Shown here: positions 1 through 7,752 of the stretch, in pieces | Layout: each line of letters starts with the position of its first letter | How positions within the stretch are numbered: position 1 is the first letter of the stretch | Source: Planctomycetota bacterium | Lineage (GTDB): Bacteria; Planctomycetota; Planctomycetia; Pirellulales; Pirellulaceae | DNA: 14,417 nt | NCBI GenBank assembly: GCA_023430365.1 | Contig: JAEZAS010000384.1 | Span: 1 to 14,417 of the forward strand | Direction: 5' to 3' | Notes under the pieces: model-generated | What the model was told of the DNA's origin: nothing | The model's input: the letters and a program-made list of their open reading frames with translations, nothing else | Databases searched by the model: none | Made by a program: the position numbers and the translations under genes

Positions 1-7
1 TTCGTTT

Positions 8-30
8 CGTCCCAGGCTGGAGCCTGGACG
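8..30. repeat. REP-like palindrome
   Basis: The core CCAGGCTGGAGCCTGG has perfect 7-base arms (12-18 and 21-27) around GG. The flanks extend the arms to CGTC...GACG (8-30) with one bulged C. It lies about 45 bases beyond the stop codon of the minus-strand barrel gene. There is no T-run on either side, so it is a poor intrinsic terminator. From memory, close variants of this palindrome recur as dispersed intergenic elements in many bacterial genomes, but copy number cannot be judged from one window. Confidence 0.5.
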
Positions 31-74
31 GAGAGCGGGCGCGGACGACGGGGTTAGGTTGGTAGCGGGCGGCG

Positions 75-1778
75 CTAGAAGTTCCAGTGATACTGGACAT
101 AGTAGAAGTCGGCGTCGCCGTTGAACAGCACGCCGGGCGTCGTCTTGTAGTAGTCCCCGGCGAAGAAGTGGGAATATCCGAACAGGATGTCCATCCGCTT
201 GTTGATCGAGTAGGTGAACAGCAGGTCGATCTCGTGCCCCAGGTCGGCGCTCCGCGGCGTGTTGCCGGGATTGTAGGGGCTCATGTTGACGTTGTACGGC
301 GTGTCGTTTTTGTTCTCGAGGAAGAAGTAGTAGTACCAGCAGAGGACCTTCCAGCGCTCGTGCGGGGTGAAGCTCAGTTGGACGTTCGGCGACTCGATGT
401 TGCTCCGGCCAAAGAGGTCCATGAAGCCCAGGTACTTGTGGGCTAGCGGGAACAGGTGGTTGAAGCCGTTCCCCGCTCCGCGAAGGTCGCTTCCCTGGGC
501 CCAGTCGTAGTAGCCCCAGAGCGTCGGCTTCCAGTCGTGCTCCTTCCAGCGATGGCCCAGCCCAGCCGTGGCGAAGCCGGCGCTGTGGCCGCTGCCGTTG
601 GTGTTCTCGCCGAACTGGTAGCCCCCTTCGAACTCCCAGAGGAACGTGTCGTCCTTCGCGCCCAGCCAACGGGCGCCCATCGTCGTGAACTGGAAGTTCT
701 GTGGGGCCAGCGCGTTGTTGTATTGCAGGGCGTAAAGATCGATGGTTTCGTTCTTGCGGCCTTTGTAGGTCGAGAAGAGCCCGAAAAACTCCTGCTCGTC
801 GACGGCGCTGTCGAACTCGATTGGGTTGACGGCCACCGGCTCGGTGAAGAAGACGTCGTGGTTCCAGTCTTCGCCGGTCCAGAAGAACTTGACGCCTTCG
901 AACGTGCGGCGCGTGTTGGCCCAGTCGAGCGGCGAAATCAGACGCTCGCTGCCGTAGAGCAGTTCCTGGCGACCAATGCGGCCGGTGAACGTGCCGGCGT
1001 CGTTCTGGAACAGCTGATAGTCGATGAACAGGTTGAGCATGTCGGCCCGGTTCACCTCGATATTGCGCGGCGCGAAGGTGTTGAACTCTTCGGCGGCGTC
1101 GATGAACTCGGCGTAGGCCCGGATGCGCTCGCCGATCTGGCCGTTCATGAAGATCCGCGTGCGGTGCAGGAGGAAGTCGTCGTTGCGGCCGGTGAGGCCG
1201 AGCGTAGGACCGATGTTGCGAATGTGCCGCTCGCCGTGGTAGCGGGCGCGGTACTGGCCGCCGATGTCGAGCGTGACGCAGTCGCCGATCTGCATCTGCT
1301 TCAGCCGGTCGCCGGGGTACCAGTCGTCGTAGAGCGGGTTGTTGATGTAGGAGAAGTTGTTGTTGTAGAAGACGCCGGCATAGGCGGTGGCGACCGCCTT
1401 GTCGAGCTCGGCTTGCTTCTTCTTGGCGGTTGCGGCGGCTTGCTTCTGGCACTCAGGGCAATTGCACGGAGCGGCGACGCTGGGCTGGCCATTTGTCGGA
1501 GGGCAGCACGGACAGGCCGCGATGGCAGGAGCCGCTTCGAGGGCCAGAGAGACGAGCGTCGCTGGGACGAGCGCGGTGGAGTTCGCAGACTCGTTCGCTG
1601 GACGCTGGTCGCCGGCAACCGCGCCTGCATCGGAGGAAATCGAGAACGAGGACCGTTCGAGCGTCGCCGAGCTACGGCCGGTCTCATCGCCCGCCGCCGA
1701 GAGCGCAGCGCAGCAGAACCAGCAGCCGGCCAAGACAAACATCGCGCACACAAGCGCGCAGCGGCGGAGGGCGTTCAT
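75..1778 (-). CDS. Alginate-export-type outer-membrane beta-barrel protein
   Basis: This encodes a 567-residue predicted outer-membrane porin-like barrel, resembling the alginate export (AlgE-like) family common in planctomycetes. The N-terminus has basic residues, then a hydrophobic segment (about 7-27) containing LAGC (16-19), a possible lipobox; ordinary signal peptidase I cleavage near ALSAA is the alternative. A cysteine-rich stretch follows (C89, C91, C92, C105, C107, C110), then an Ala/Lys-rich probable helix (112-133). From about residue 170 the sequence alternates aromatic and polar residues as barrel strands do (GGQYRARY, GRIGRQELLYGSERL). The protein ends in aromatic HWNF, the usual C-terminal Phe recognised by the BAM machinery. 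I chose the ATG at 1778 because it begins the signal peptide and has GGAAAG just upstream; a TTG at 1817 would add 13 residues. Family assignment is by pattern; the transported substrate is unknown. Confidence 0.72.
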   Translation of the reverse strand: MNALRRCALVCAMFVLAGCWFCCAALSAAGDETGRSSATLERSSFSISSDAGAVAGDQRPANESANSTALVPATLVSLALEAAPAIAACPCCPPTNGQPSVAAPCNCPECQKQAAATAKKKQAELDKAVATAYAGVFYNNNFSYINNPLYDDWYPGDRLKQMQIGDCVTLDIGGQYRARYHGERHIRNIGPTLGLTGRNDDFLLHRTRIFMNGQIGERIRAYAEFIDAAEEFNTFAPRNIEVNRADMLNLFIDYQLFQNDAGTFTGRIGRQELLYGSERLISPLDWANTRRTFEGVKFFWTGEDWNHDVFFTEPVAVNPIEFDSAVDEQEFFGLFSTYKGRKNETIDLYALQYNNALAPQNFQFTTMGARWLGAKDDTFLWEFEGGYQFGENTNGSGHSAGFATAGLGHRWKEHDWKPTLWGYYDWAQGSDLRGAGNGFNHLFPLAHKYLGFMDLFGRSNIESPNVQLSFTPHERWKVLCWYYYFFLENKNDTPYNVNMSPYNPGNTPRSADLGHEIDLLFTYSINKRMDILFGYSHFFAGDYYKTTPGVLFNGDADFYYVQYHWNF

Positions 1779-2237
1779 CGCGAACTTTCCAAGAGAACGA
1801 CGAGCGGGCAGGTGCAAACGTCTCTCCGCCGAGAAACGTCCGGCAAGCAGGCAGGCAGGTCGGTCAAGGCAGGAAAGGGACCGACTTATCGATCATCGGC
1901 CCGCAAAGCCCAGAAAATCGAGCATCTCGCTTTCTGGTGGGACCCAATCCCAGACTTGATGTCGCATGTGTGACTGTTTAGTGCCGTAAGTCCTTTGACC
2001 GAAGCGAGGTTTGGCGACTTTCAGTGCATCGGTGCGGCCGCGAGCAGTCGTCCACCGCTTGTTCACTATTGCTGGAAGTTGTGGTACTCTGGTGAAAATG
2101 GGTGGGATTTGGCACTCCGCTGTTGAAAGCCCAGTGGTTGCAAATAGTCTCATTCCTGGCCCGACAGAGGGGGGGGAGCCATCGCCGCGGCGAACCCGGG
2201 TCGGGAACACGAGTCACTGCACTGAGGTATTCGCACC
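1779..2237. promoter_or_regulatory. Divergent intergenic region
   Basis: This 459-base region separates the minus-strand barrel gene from the plus-strand haloperoxidase gene, so it should hold both promoters. I see no convincing -35/-10 pair; the best plus-strand candidate is TTGAAA (2122-2127) with a poor TAGTCT 16 bases later. A short GCAG tandem (three units, 1847-1858, preceded by GCAA) lies in the leader of the barrel gene. Open reading frames here are short, overlap both genes and resemble no family I know, so I call no gene. Confidence 0.45.
2169..2201 (+). promoter_or_regulatory. G8 run and adjacent palindromes upstream of haloperoxidase gene
   Basis: A run of eight G (2169-2176) is followed by the perfect 12-base palindrome TCGCCGCGGCGA (2182-2193) and directly by the 8-base palindrome ACCCGGGT (2194-2201). 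The group ends 36 bases before the ATG at 2238. It could be an operator or a leader structure; no regulator is identifiable. The gene's ribosome binding site, TGAGGT at 2223-2228, lies just downstream. Confidence 0.3.
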
Positions 2238-5200
2238 ATGGCCCGGCAAAAAAGCCACATCCGGTCGCTCTCCCGTTCCTATCAACGAACCCGACCAGGT
2301 TTTGAATTGCTGGAAGCGCGAAACCTGCTGGCGGGCGATCTGGTGATCGAATGGAACAATGCAACGCTTGAGGCAATCCGCAATCATCCAGCGAGTTCGA
2401 ACCCAGGGCACAGCTCACGGGCACTGGCGATGGTTCATACGGCAGTCTACGACGCCGTGAACGCGATCACGAAAAACCACACCAGCTTCGCACTGACCAC
2501 AGAAGCTCCCGGCTGGGCTTCGAAGGAAGCAGCGGCGGCCACCGCAGCGCGCGATGTGCTGGTTGCCTTGTTCCCACAGCAAGCCAACACATTCCAGTCG
2601 CTGTGGACGCAGCACCTGGCGGCCATTCCCAATGGCGCCGCCGAGAATGCGGGCGTCGCGATTGGGCACGATGCAGCGGTGACAGTGATCGCCATGCGCA
2701 GCACGGACGGCAGCGCCGACGGCAGCAACTACGTCACTACCGGAGGTCCCGGACACTGGACGATCGACCCGCTGCATCCCGATCAAGTCGCCTGGGGACC
2801 AAATTGGGGCGAAGTGGACCCGATGGTAATGCGCTATGCCAGCGACTTCAGCGTCCCACCTCCGCCGTCGCTTACGAGCCAGCAATACACCGATGCCTAT
2901 AACGAAGTGAAGTCACTGGGCGCCCTGAACAGCACGACGCGCACCGCCGACCAGACCGAGATTGGGATTTTCTGGGGATACGACCGGCCGCAGCTCGGAT
3001 CGCCGACTTCGATTTACAATCACAGCGTTCAAACGATCGCCACGCTCAAGGGAAACTCCCTCGAGGAAAATGCTCGCTTGTTTGCGATGGTGAACTTGGC
3101 GCTCATGGACACCGCCGTCGCGACCTGGAAAGCGAAGTATGAATACGATTTCTGGCGACCGATCACGGCCATCCGCGACGGTCACCTCGACGGGAACCCG
3201 CTTACGGCGGCTGATCCAAACTGGGTCCCGCTCGGATCCCCAGGGCCGGACCCCAACAGCACGACCGACGACTTCACGCCCCCGTTCCCCGCCTACACCT
3301 CGGGCCATTCCGGTTTCGGCGCGTCGGTGTTCCGCACCTTGGCCAACTTCTATGGCAGCGACCAGTTCAATTTCTCCCTCACCTCGGAAGAACTTCCAGG
3401 CGTCGTCCGCCATTACTCGTCGTTCAGCCAGGCAGCGATCGAGAACGGCAGGAGCCGCATTTATCTGGGCGTTCACTGGAACTTCGACGACGAATATGGG
3501 CAGCAGATCGGCAACAGCGTCGCCGACTATGTGTTCGACCACATGTTCGCCGAGCGGGACGACCACCAAACCCTGGTGCAAGTCCAACGCGTCGGCGGCG
3601 GCTACCACGCCGTCGAGCTGCCGGCAGGGACGCCGATAGACGTGTTTCTGGTGAACAACTCCGTCAAGCTGGTTGCTCACAATTCGGGCGAAGTGCTGTT
3701 CAACGAACCCTTACAGGAAGTGATTGCAATTCGCATCGATGGACGAAACAACGATGCCACCGACTTTTCACGAGTGATCGTAGGGGGCGGAGTAGTCGTG
3801 CCCGAATCGCTCGTGATTGAAGTGGTTGGTGATGAAGATTGGTTTGACGGTGCCGGCCTGACGACAGGCGATCTGGCTGACTTCGTCGAACTGGATGATC
3901 AGGTACTACGCGTGGCGGACGGCCCGACAATCCATCTCTATGGAATCGGCTACGTTGACATTGGGACTCATGGCGGAAATGACATCATCCAAGTCAGCGG
4001 GAACCAGACCGGCCGGCAAATTGATGTCGCCGGGTATGAAGGCAATGACACCTACTTTATCGCCAGCGTTGGGGCTGACCTCTATTTGTCCGACACAAGC
4101 GGCACAGACGGTATCAACTTCTCTGGTGCAAGTGAAAGAGTGGCCTTCGATTTGTCGGGGAATAGCGGCCAACCACAAAACCTCTTGAAAGGCGTTGTCC
4201 GAACGTGGGGCGATGTCGAAGTTCTTACTGGAACTCCCTTCAACGACCTGCTACTGGGAAGTTGGACGGACGACTTCATTGACGGAGGCGCCGGAGACGA
4301 TCAGATCGATGGCCGAGGAGGAAGCAACTACAGTGTTGGCGGCCCGGGGGACGATCGTCTGACTACCGCTGGAAACCGTTACGGTTCAGAGAGTCATCTT
4401 CACGGTGGAGATGGCAATGACACCTACGAAATCTCGACCCATGGAGGGCATGTCTACGTCTGGGATGTCTCGGGCTATGACCTACTCGACTTCAGTAAGG
4501 CGAGCTACTACCTCGAACTGGACCTTGCACTTGCAAATGGGCAGACACAGCCGTCTGTAGCTGGCAACACGTTCACGATGTGGGGAGTCTTGGAGCAACT
4601 CACTGGTAGCTCGTTCGACGATCGCCTGTATGGCAGTGACGCCAACGACTTCATTCGCGGCGGAGCCGGAAACGACTTCATTGATGCGCGCGGTGGTACA
4701 AACTACAGCGTGGGAGAAGCCGGAGATGACTATCTCTTCGTCAGCGGTTCTCGCCATGCGTTGCAGAGTCATCTCCACGGTGGCGACGGTAACGATGTGT
4801 ACGACATCGGAGTCACGGGCGGCGAGGTATACGTCTGGGATGTCAGCGGTTTTGACTACCTCAATTTCGAACGTTCGCCAGCTGCTTTGCGCATTGATCT
4901 CGGACTGATTAATGGAGAACAACAGCCGAATCCTGGTGCATTCTCGTTCTATCTGTGGGGAGACATCGAGCAACTCGCCGGGAGTCAATACTCGGATCGA
5001 CTCTATGGCACCTACGCCGACAACTTCATCTACGGACTCGGCGGGAACGACCTCATCTACGGTCGCTTCGGCAACGATCGTATCTATAGCGGTGATGGCC
5101 ACGACATTGTCATCGGTGGATGGGGGGATGATACCGTCTACGGCGGATCTGGAACGGATCTGTTGATTGGAAGCCAAGGCATGGATTCCCTCTATGGCGA

Positions 5201-5471
5201 ATCGGGAGACGACCTGCTGATTGGCGGGACGACGCAGCACGATTTCAATGAAGCAGCGCTGTTCGCAATCCTTGCAGAATGGACCTCCAATAAGGCCAGA
5301 TGGATGCGACAGGCGAACATCCAAGATGGAATGTACGCCGGAAGGCTAAATGGGGACAAGCTTCTGCGAACCGGAAGGAACGCCACGGTCTTCGACGACA
5401 ATGAAGCCGACACTTTGTTCTTCGGAGCTGATGGCGCTTGGGTTTTCGCCTTCGGCGATTCTCTCAGATAG
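2238..5471 (+). CDS. Exported vanadium-dependent haloperoxidase-like enzyme with RTX repeats
   Basis: This 1077-residue protein has three parts. Residues 1-34 carry many Arg/Lys and FELLEARNLLAGD, the planctomycete extracellular-protein motif; no classic signal peptide is visible. Residues about 35-440 form a PAP2/vanadium haloperoxidase domain with all signature motifs: K300...R307-P308, TSGH (354-357, in place of the usual PSGH) and S406-R407...H413. By family analogy H413 ligates vanadate and H357 is the acid-base histidine. Such enzymes oxidise halides with peroxide, although acid phosphatases share this site. Residues about 590-1000 are RTX-like Ca2+-binding repeats (GGAGDDQID, GGDGNDTYE), first as 124-125-residue modules, then a dense nonapeptide array (about 934-998). 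An 80-residue tail (AILAEWTS...TVFDDNEADTLFF) resembles tails I recall on planctomycete RTX proteins. The start has TGAGGT nine bases upstream. The domain call is firm; halide versus phosphate chemistry is not settled. Confidence 0.85.
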   Translation: MARQKSHIRSLSRSYQRTRPGFELLEARNLLAGDLVIEWNNATLEAIRNHPASSNPGHSSRALAMVHTAVYDAVNAITKNHTSFALTTEAPGWASKEAAAATAARDVLVALFPQQANTFQSLWTQHLAAIPNGAAENAGVAIGHDAAVTVIAMRSTDGSADGSNYVTTGGPGHWTIDPLHPDQVAWGPNWGEVDPMVMRYASDFSVPPPPSLTSQQYTDAYNEVKSLGALNSTTRTADQTEIGIFWGYDRPQLGSPTSIYNHSVQTIATLKGNSLEENARLFAMVNLALMDTAVATWKAKYEYDFWRPITAIRDGHLDGNPLTAADPNWVPLGSPGPDPNSTTDDFTPPFPAYTSGHSGFGASVFRTLANFYGSDQFNFSLTSEELPGVVRHYSSFSQAAIENGRSRIYLGVHWNFDDEYGQQIGNSVADYVFDHMFAERDDHQTLVQVQRVGGGYHAVELPAGTPIDVFLVNNSVKLVAHNSGEVLFNEPLQEVIAIRIDGRNNDATDFSRVIVGGGVVVPESLVIEVVGDEDWFDGAGLTTGDLADFVELDDQVLRVADGPTIHLYGIGYVDIGTHGGNDIIQVSGNQTGRQIDVAGYEGNDTYFIASVGADLYLSDTSGTDGINFSGASERVAFDLSGNSGQPQNLLKGVVRTWGDVEVLTGTPFNDLLLGSWTDDFIDGGAGDDQIDGRGGSNYSVGGPGDDRLTTAGNRYGSESHLHGGDGNDTYEISTHGGHVYVWDVSGYDLLDFSKASYYLELDLALANGQTQPSVAGNTFTMWGVLEQLTGSSFDDRLYGSDANDFIRGGAGNDFIDARGGTNYSVGEAGDDYLFVSGSRHALQSHLHGGDGNDVYDIGVTGGEVYVWDVSGFDYLNFERSPAALRIDLGLINGEQQPNPGAFSFYLWGDIEQLAGSQYSDRLYGTYADNFIYGLGGNDLIYGRFGNDRIYSGDGHDIVIGGWGDDTVYGGSGTDLLIGSQGMDSLYGESGDDLLIGGTTQHDFNEAALFAILAEWTSNKARWMRQANIQDGMYAGRLNGDKLLRTGRNATVFDDNEADTLFFGADGAWVFAFGDSLR
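4032..5229 (+). repeat. Tandem 124-125-residue RTX modules and nonapeptide array
   Basis: Within the haloperoxidase gene a long unit recurs in register: 4032-4403 (124 codons), 4404-4778 (125 codons) and a partial third copy from 4779. Each unit runs from G-x-x-GND through YVWDVSG, a WG..EQL segment and DDRLYGS, to NYSVG and SHLHGG. The third copy loses the NYSVG part and passes into canonical GGxGxDxxx nonapeptides (about 5038-5229). The copies differ at many synonymous sites, so this is an old protein-level duplication rather than a recent DNA repeat. Confidence 0.75.
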
Positions 5472-5613
5472 TGACCGATTCAAAAGTTTGGTTTTCGGTG
5501 CAATCCCATGCCGGGTGCTGCTAGCAGCTATCTGGCGACCATCAGAGGCCGATAGCTTGACGGTAGTTGATGTTGCCCGGATCGGCGGATTCACGCTATA
5601 AGTCGCGGATATT

Positions 5614-5656
5614 GGCCGATCGGACTAGCGGTCCTAGTCTTTCAGGTGGATCGGCC
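5614..5656. terminator. Nested inverted repeat between haloperoxidase and DUF4422-GT2 genes
   Basis: Outer arms GGCCGATC (5614-5621) and GATCGGCC (5649-5656) are perfect 8-base complements. They enclose inner arms GACTAG (5623-5628) and CTAGTC (5634-5639), which are followed by TTT. It lies in the 194-base gap after the haloperoxidase stop. The inner hairpin with its short T-run could terminate that transcript weakly; the whole could also be a leader structure for the next gene. A weaker pair GCTATC/GATAGC sits at 5527-5556. Nothing else was seen in the gap. Confidence 0.4.
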
Positions 5657-5731
5657 ATTGAATAGATGCATTTTGCGTCGAAAAATCCCCCCGATTCCCA
5701 CCTGATGCGAAGCAGCTACTTGGAGAGCATG

Positions 5732-7666
5732 ATGCCCCGGGATGCAAGACTTCCCTCCGTCAAAGTCCTGGTCGCCTGTCACAAACCCACGCCCATGCGA
5801 CAAACGGAAGTGTTCGTGCCAATCCACGTCGGTCGGGCGATCTCATCGCCGACAGTGCGCTCGAACATGTCGCACGTCCAAGGGGATGACCAAGGGGATA
5901 ACATTTCCGCGAAGAATCCTTGGTTTGCCGAACTGACGGCGATTTACTGGGCTTGGAAGAACCTGGGACGACTTGAAAATCCTGACTACATCGGTCTCTT
6001 TCATTACCGCAGATTCTTGAACTTCGGGACGCCTCTGGCCGGAAAGCTGCAATTTGATCGCATTTATCGGGATTACTCAGAGGCGACTTGTCTGCGACAC
6101 GGATGGGAAGATGAAACGGTGCGACAATTGTGCGCATCAAGCGACATCATCATGCCTGAAATCGAAGGCATTCTTTCCCCCAGAGATTGGTCGTCTCCGA
6201 GCACACTCGCTGACCATTATCGACTGCAGCATCCAGAGGAAATGCTGGAACGGACGCGCGAGACGATTTCGCGACGCAACGCCGCTTATTTGCCTGCCTA
6301 TGATGCCGCACTAGCATCGAAGTTGGGCTATTTCTGCAACATGTTCATCATGCGGCAGGAGATCTTCGTCCATTACGCAGAGTGGCTCTTCGATTTGCTG
6401 AGCGATCTCGAGAGCCGTACCAACCTGAATCAGCCGCTTTTCCAGCCACCGTCGCCTCAGACGCGAGTTTTTGGATTTCTCGGCGAACGTCTGCTGAACG
6501 TTTATTTGACGCATCGAAAAAGCCGCCATCGCGATCGAATCGGCGAATATCAGTTCATTACGGCAGATTTCTCGAACATTGTGCCACATGAGGCAAGCTC
6601 TGACCCGAAGGTCACGATTGTCGTTCCTGTCTACAATGTCGCGCCGTTTCTGCGAGAGTGCTTGGACTCACTTGTGCGGCAGACGCTGAAAGACATCGAG
6701 ATCATTGCGGTCAACGATGGCTCGACCGACGCTTCTCCGAGCATTCTGGAAGAGTATTCCGCATTGGACAAACGGGTCGTTGTCGTAAACCAGCCTAACT
6801 CCGGGCTGGCTGCATCCCGGAATCGCGGCTTGGAATTGGCTCGCGGTAAATATGTCGCTTTCGTTGACAGCGACGACTACTGCGATACGACCATGTTCGA
6901 AAAACTGTACAACAAGGCGGAACAAGTACGTGCCGATGTAGTGACCTGCAGCGTTTACCGGTTTTTGGATGGTCAGGTCGATCAGAAGTGGCTTCACCGA
7001 GACCTGACTTGGTTCCACACTGCCGACGCCGCCCTGCCAATTACTTATCGGCCCGAGCAGTTCCTGGAGCCGGCTGGTTGGTGTAAGTTGTTCCGGCGCG
7101 AGTACGTCCAGCAAATCGGTTTCCAATACACTCACGGCAGTGTTTGCTGCGAAGATGTCCCCTGCACAACACTGGCGTTCTTGAATACCGAACGAATCGG
7201 CGTGGTGCCCGAAGCGCTTTACTACTACCGCCAGCGGCCGGGCAGCATCACGGATCGCATGTCCACTCGCTACATCCAGGATTTTGTCCATGCGATGAAA
7301 GAGCAAAAGCGAATCATGGATGCTCATCCAGATCGGCTGAACGATCGGACTCGCCAATGCATCGCGGAGTTCAAAGCGATCATGGCCAACTTCGTCTGCA
7401 GCCGCTTAAGCCGGCGCGAGCGAGGTCGCTTTTACAAGCTGATTGGCGACGGCTTCTTTGGCGATGACATCGAGTCGATCCGGAACGCGTATCGTGGCCA
7501 GAAGCATCGTTTCGTTATGAGAGTCCAACTGAAGGCGATACAGAAGCGGAGCCACTTGCACTACATTGTGAATGCTAGCGCTGGTGGGAAACTCGCACGA
7601 AAGATCGTTGACAAAATCAAGAAGACTTGTCGTCGAACCTGGCCTGGCGAACGACGAGCTGCCTGA
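5732..7666 (+). CDS. DUF4422 and family-2 glycosyltransferase fusion protein
   Basis: With an ATG start at 5732 the protein has 644 residues. Residues about 9-265 match the DUF4422 family of capsule and exopolysaccharide loci (VLVACHKP, GDNISAKN, ELTAIYWAWKN, DYIGLFHYRRF with HYRR at 91-94). Residues about 293-520 are a GT-A fold family-2 transferase: VTIVVPVYN, NDGSTD (328-333) for nucleotide binding, DSDD (379-382) for the metal, and an ED pair (474-475) as likely catalytic base. A basic C-terminus without clear membrane helices suggests a cytoplasmic or peripheral enzyme. The role is probably sugar transfer during surface glycan assembly; donor and acceptor are unknown. I preferred the start at 5732 because GGAG lies six bases upstream and the conserved domain begins soon after. 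An ATG at 5666 would add 22 unremarkable residues and remains possible, as does ATG 5729. Confidence 0.85.
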   Translation: MPRDARLPSVKVLVACHKPTPMRQTEVFVPIHVGRAISSPTVRSNMSHVQGDDQGDNISAKNPWFAELTAIYWAWKNLGRLENPDYIGLFHYRRFLNFGTPLAGKLQFDRIYRDYSEATCLRHGWEDETVRQLCASSDIIMPEIEGILSPRDWSSPSTLADHYRLQHPEEMLERTRETISRRNAAYLPAYDAALASKLGYFCNMFIMRQEIFVHYAEWLFDLLSDLESRTNLNQPLFQPPSPQTRVFGFLGERLLNVYLTHRKSRHRDRIGEYQFITADFSNIVPHEASSDPKVTIVVPVYNVAPFLRECLDSLVRQTLKDIEIIAVNDGSTDASPSILEEYSALDKRVVVVNQPNSGLAASRNRGLELARGKYVAFVDSDDYCDTTMFEKLYNKAEQVRADVVTCSVYRFLDGQVDQKWLHRDLTWFHTADAALPITYRPEQFLEPAGWCKLFRREYVQQIGFQYTHGSVCCEDVPCTTLAFLNTERIGVVPEALYYYRQRPGSITDRMSTRYIQDFVHAMKEQKRIMDAHPDRLNDRTRQCIAEFKAIMANFVCSRLSRRERGRFYKLIGDGFFGDDIESIRNAYRGQKHRFVMRVQLKAIQKRSHLHYIVNASAGGKLARKIVDKIKKTCRRTWPGERRAA

Positions 7667-7696
7667 TGCGGAGCAGCGATGAAGGTAGGGGCCTTG

Positions 7697-7722
7697 CAGC
7701 CAACCGTTTCGGATGGCTGTTT
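7697..7722 (+). terminator. Intrinsic terminator-like hairpin after DUF4422-GT2 gene
   Basis: Arms CAGCCAACCG (7697-7706) and CGGATGGCTG (7710-7719) pair at nine of ten positions around a TTT loop, and are followed by TTT. It lies 30 bases after the DUF4422-GT2 stop, in the 86-base gap between convergent genes. The T-run favours termination of the plus-strand transcript; on the minus strand no T-run follows. The three-base loop and short T-run keep the call moderate. Confidence 0.55.
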
Positions 7723-7752
7723 GCGTCATGACTCAGGAAGAAGTCACCGGCC

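Noticed and set aside
1847..1858. GCAG tetranucleotide tract as a phase-variation switch
   Set aside because: Only three perfect units, outside the chosen coding sequence; too short to support slippage control.
456..1973. Long plus-strand open frame (505 codons) opposite the barrel gene
   Set aside because: It is antisense to a gene with signal peptide and barrel pattern. Its product is low-complexity Val/Glu/Arg/Ala-rich, the usual shadow of a GC-rich gene.
1893..2424. Two overlapping short minus-strand frames in the intergenic region
   Set aside because: No ribosome binding site, no recognisable protein features, and they run into the haloperoxidase gene.
2913..3680. Minus-strand open frame opposite the haloperoxidase domain
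   Set aside because: The plus strand carries intact catalytic motifs here, and the antisense product matches nothing I know.
4032..5229. Possible CRISPR-like repeat array
   Set aside because: The repetition follows codons of RTX modules with synonymous drift; no fixed repeats separated by equal unique spacers.
4482..5324. Minus-strand 280-codon open frame opposite the RTX repeats
   Set aside because: Its Val/Ile/Glu-rich repetitive product mirrors the repeats on the other strand.
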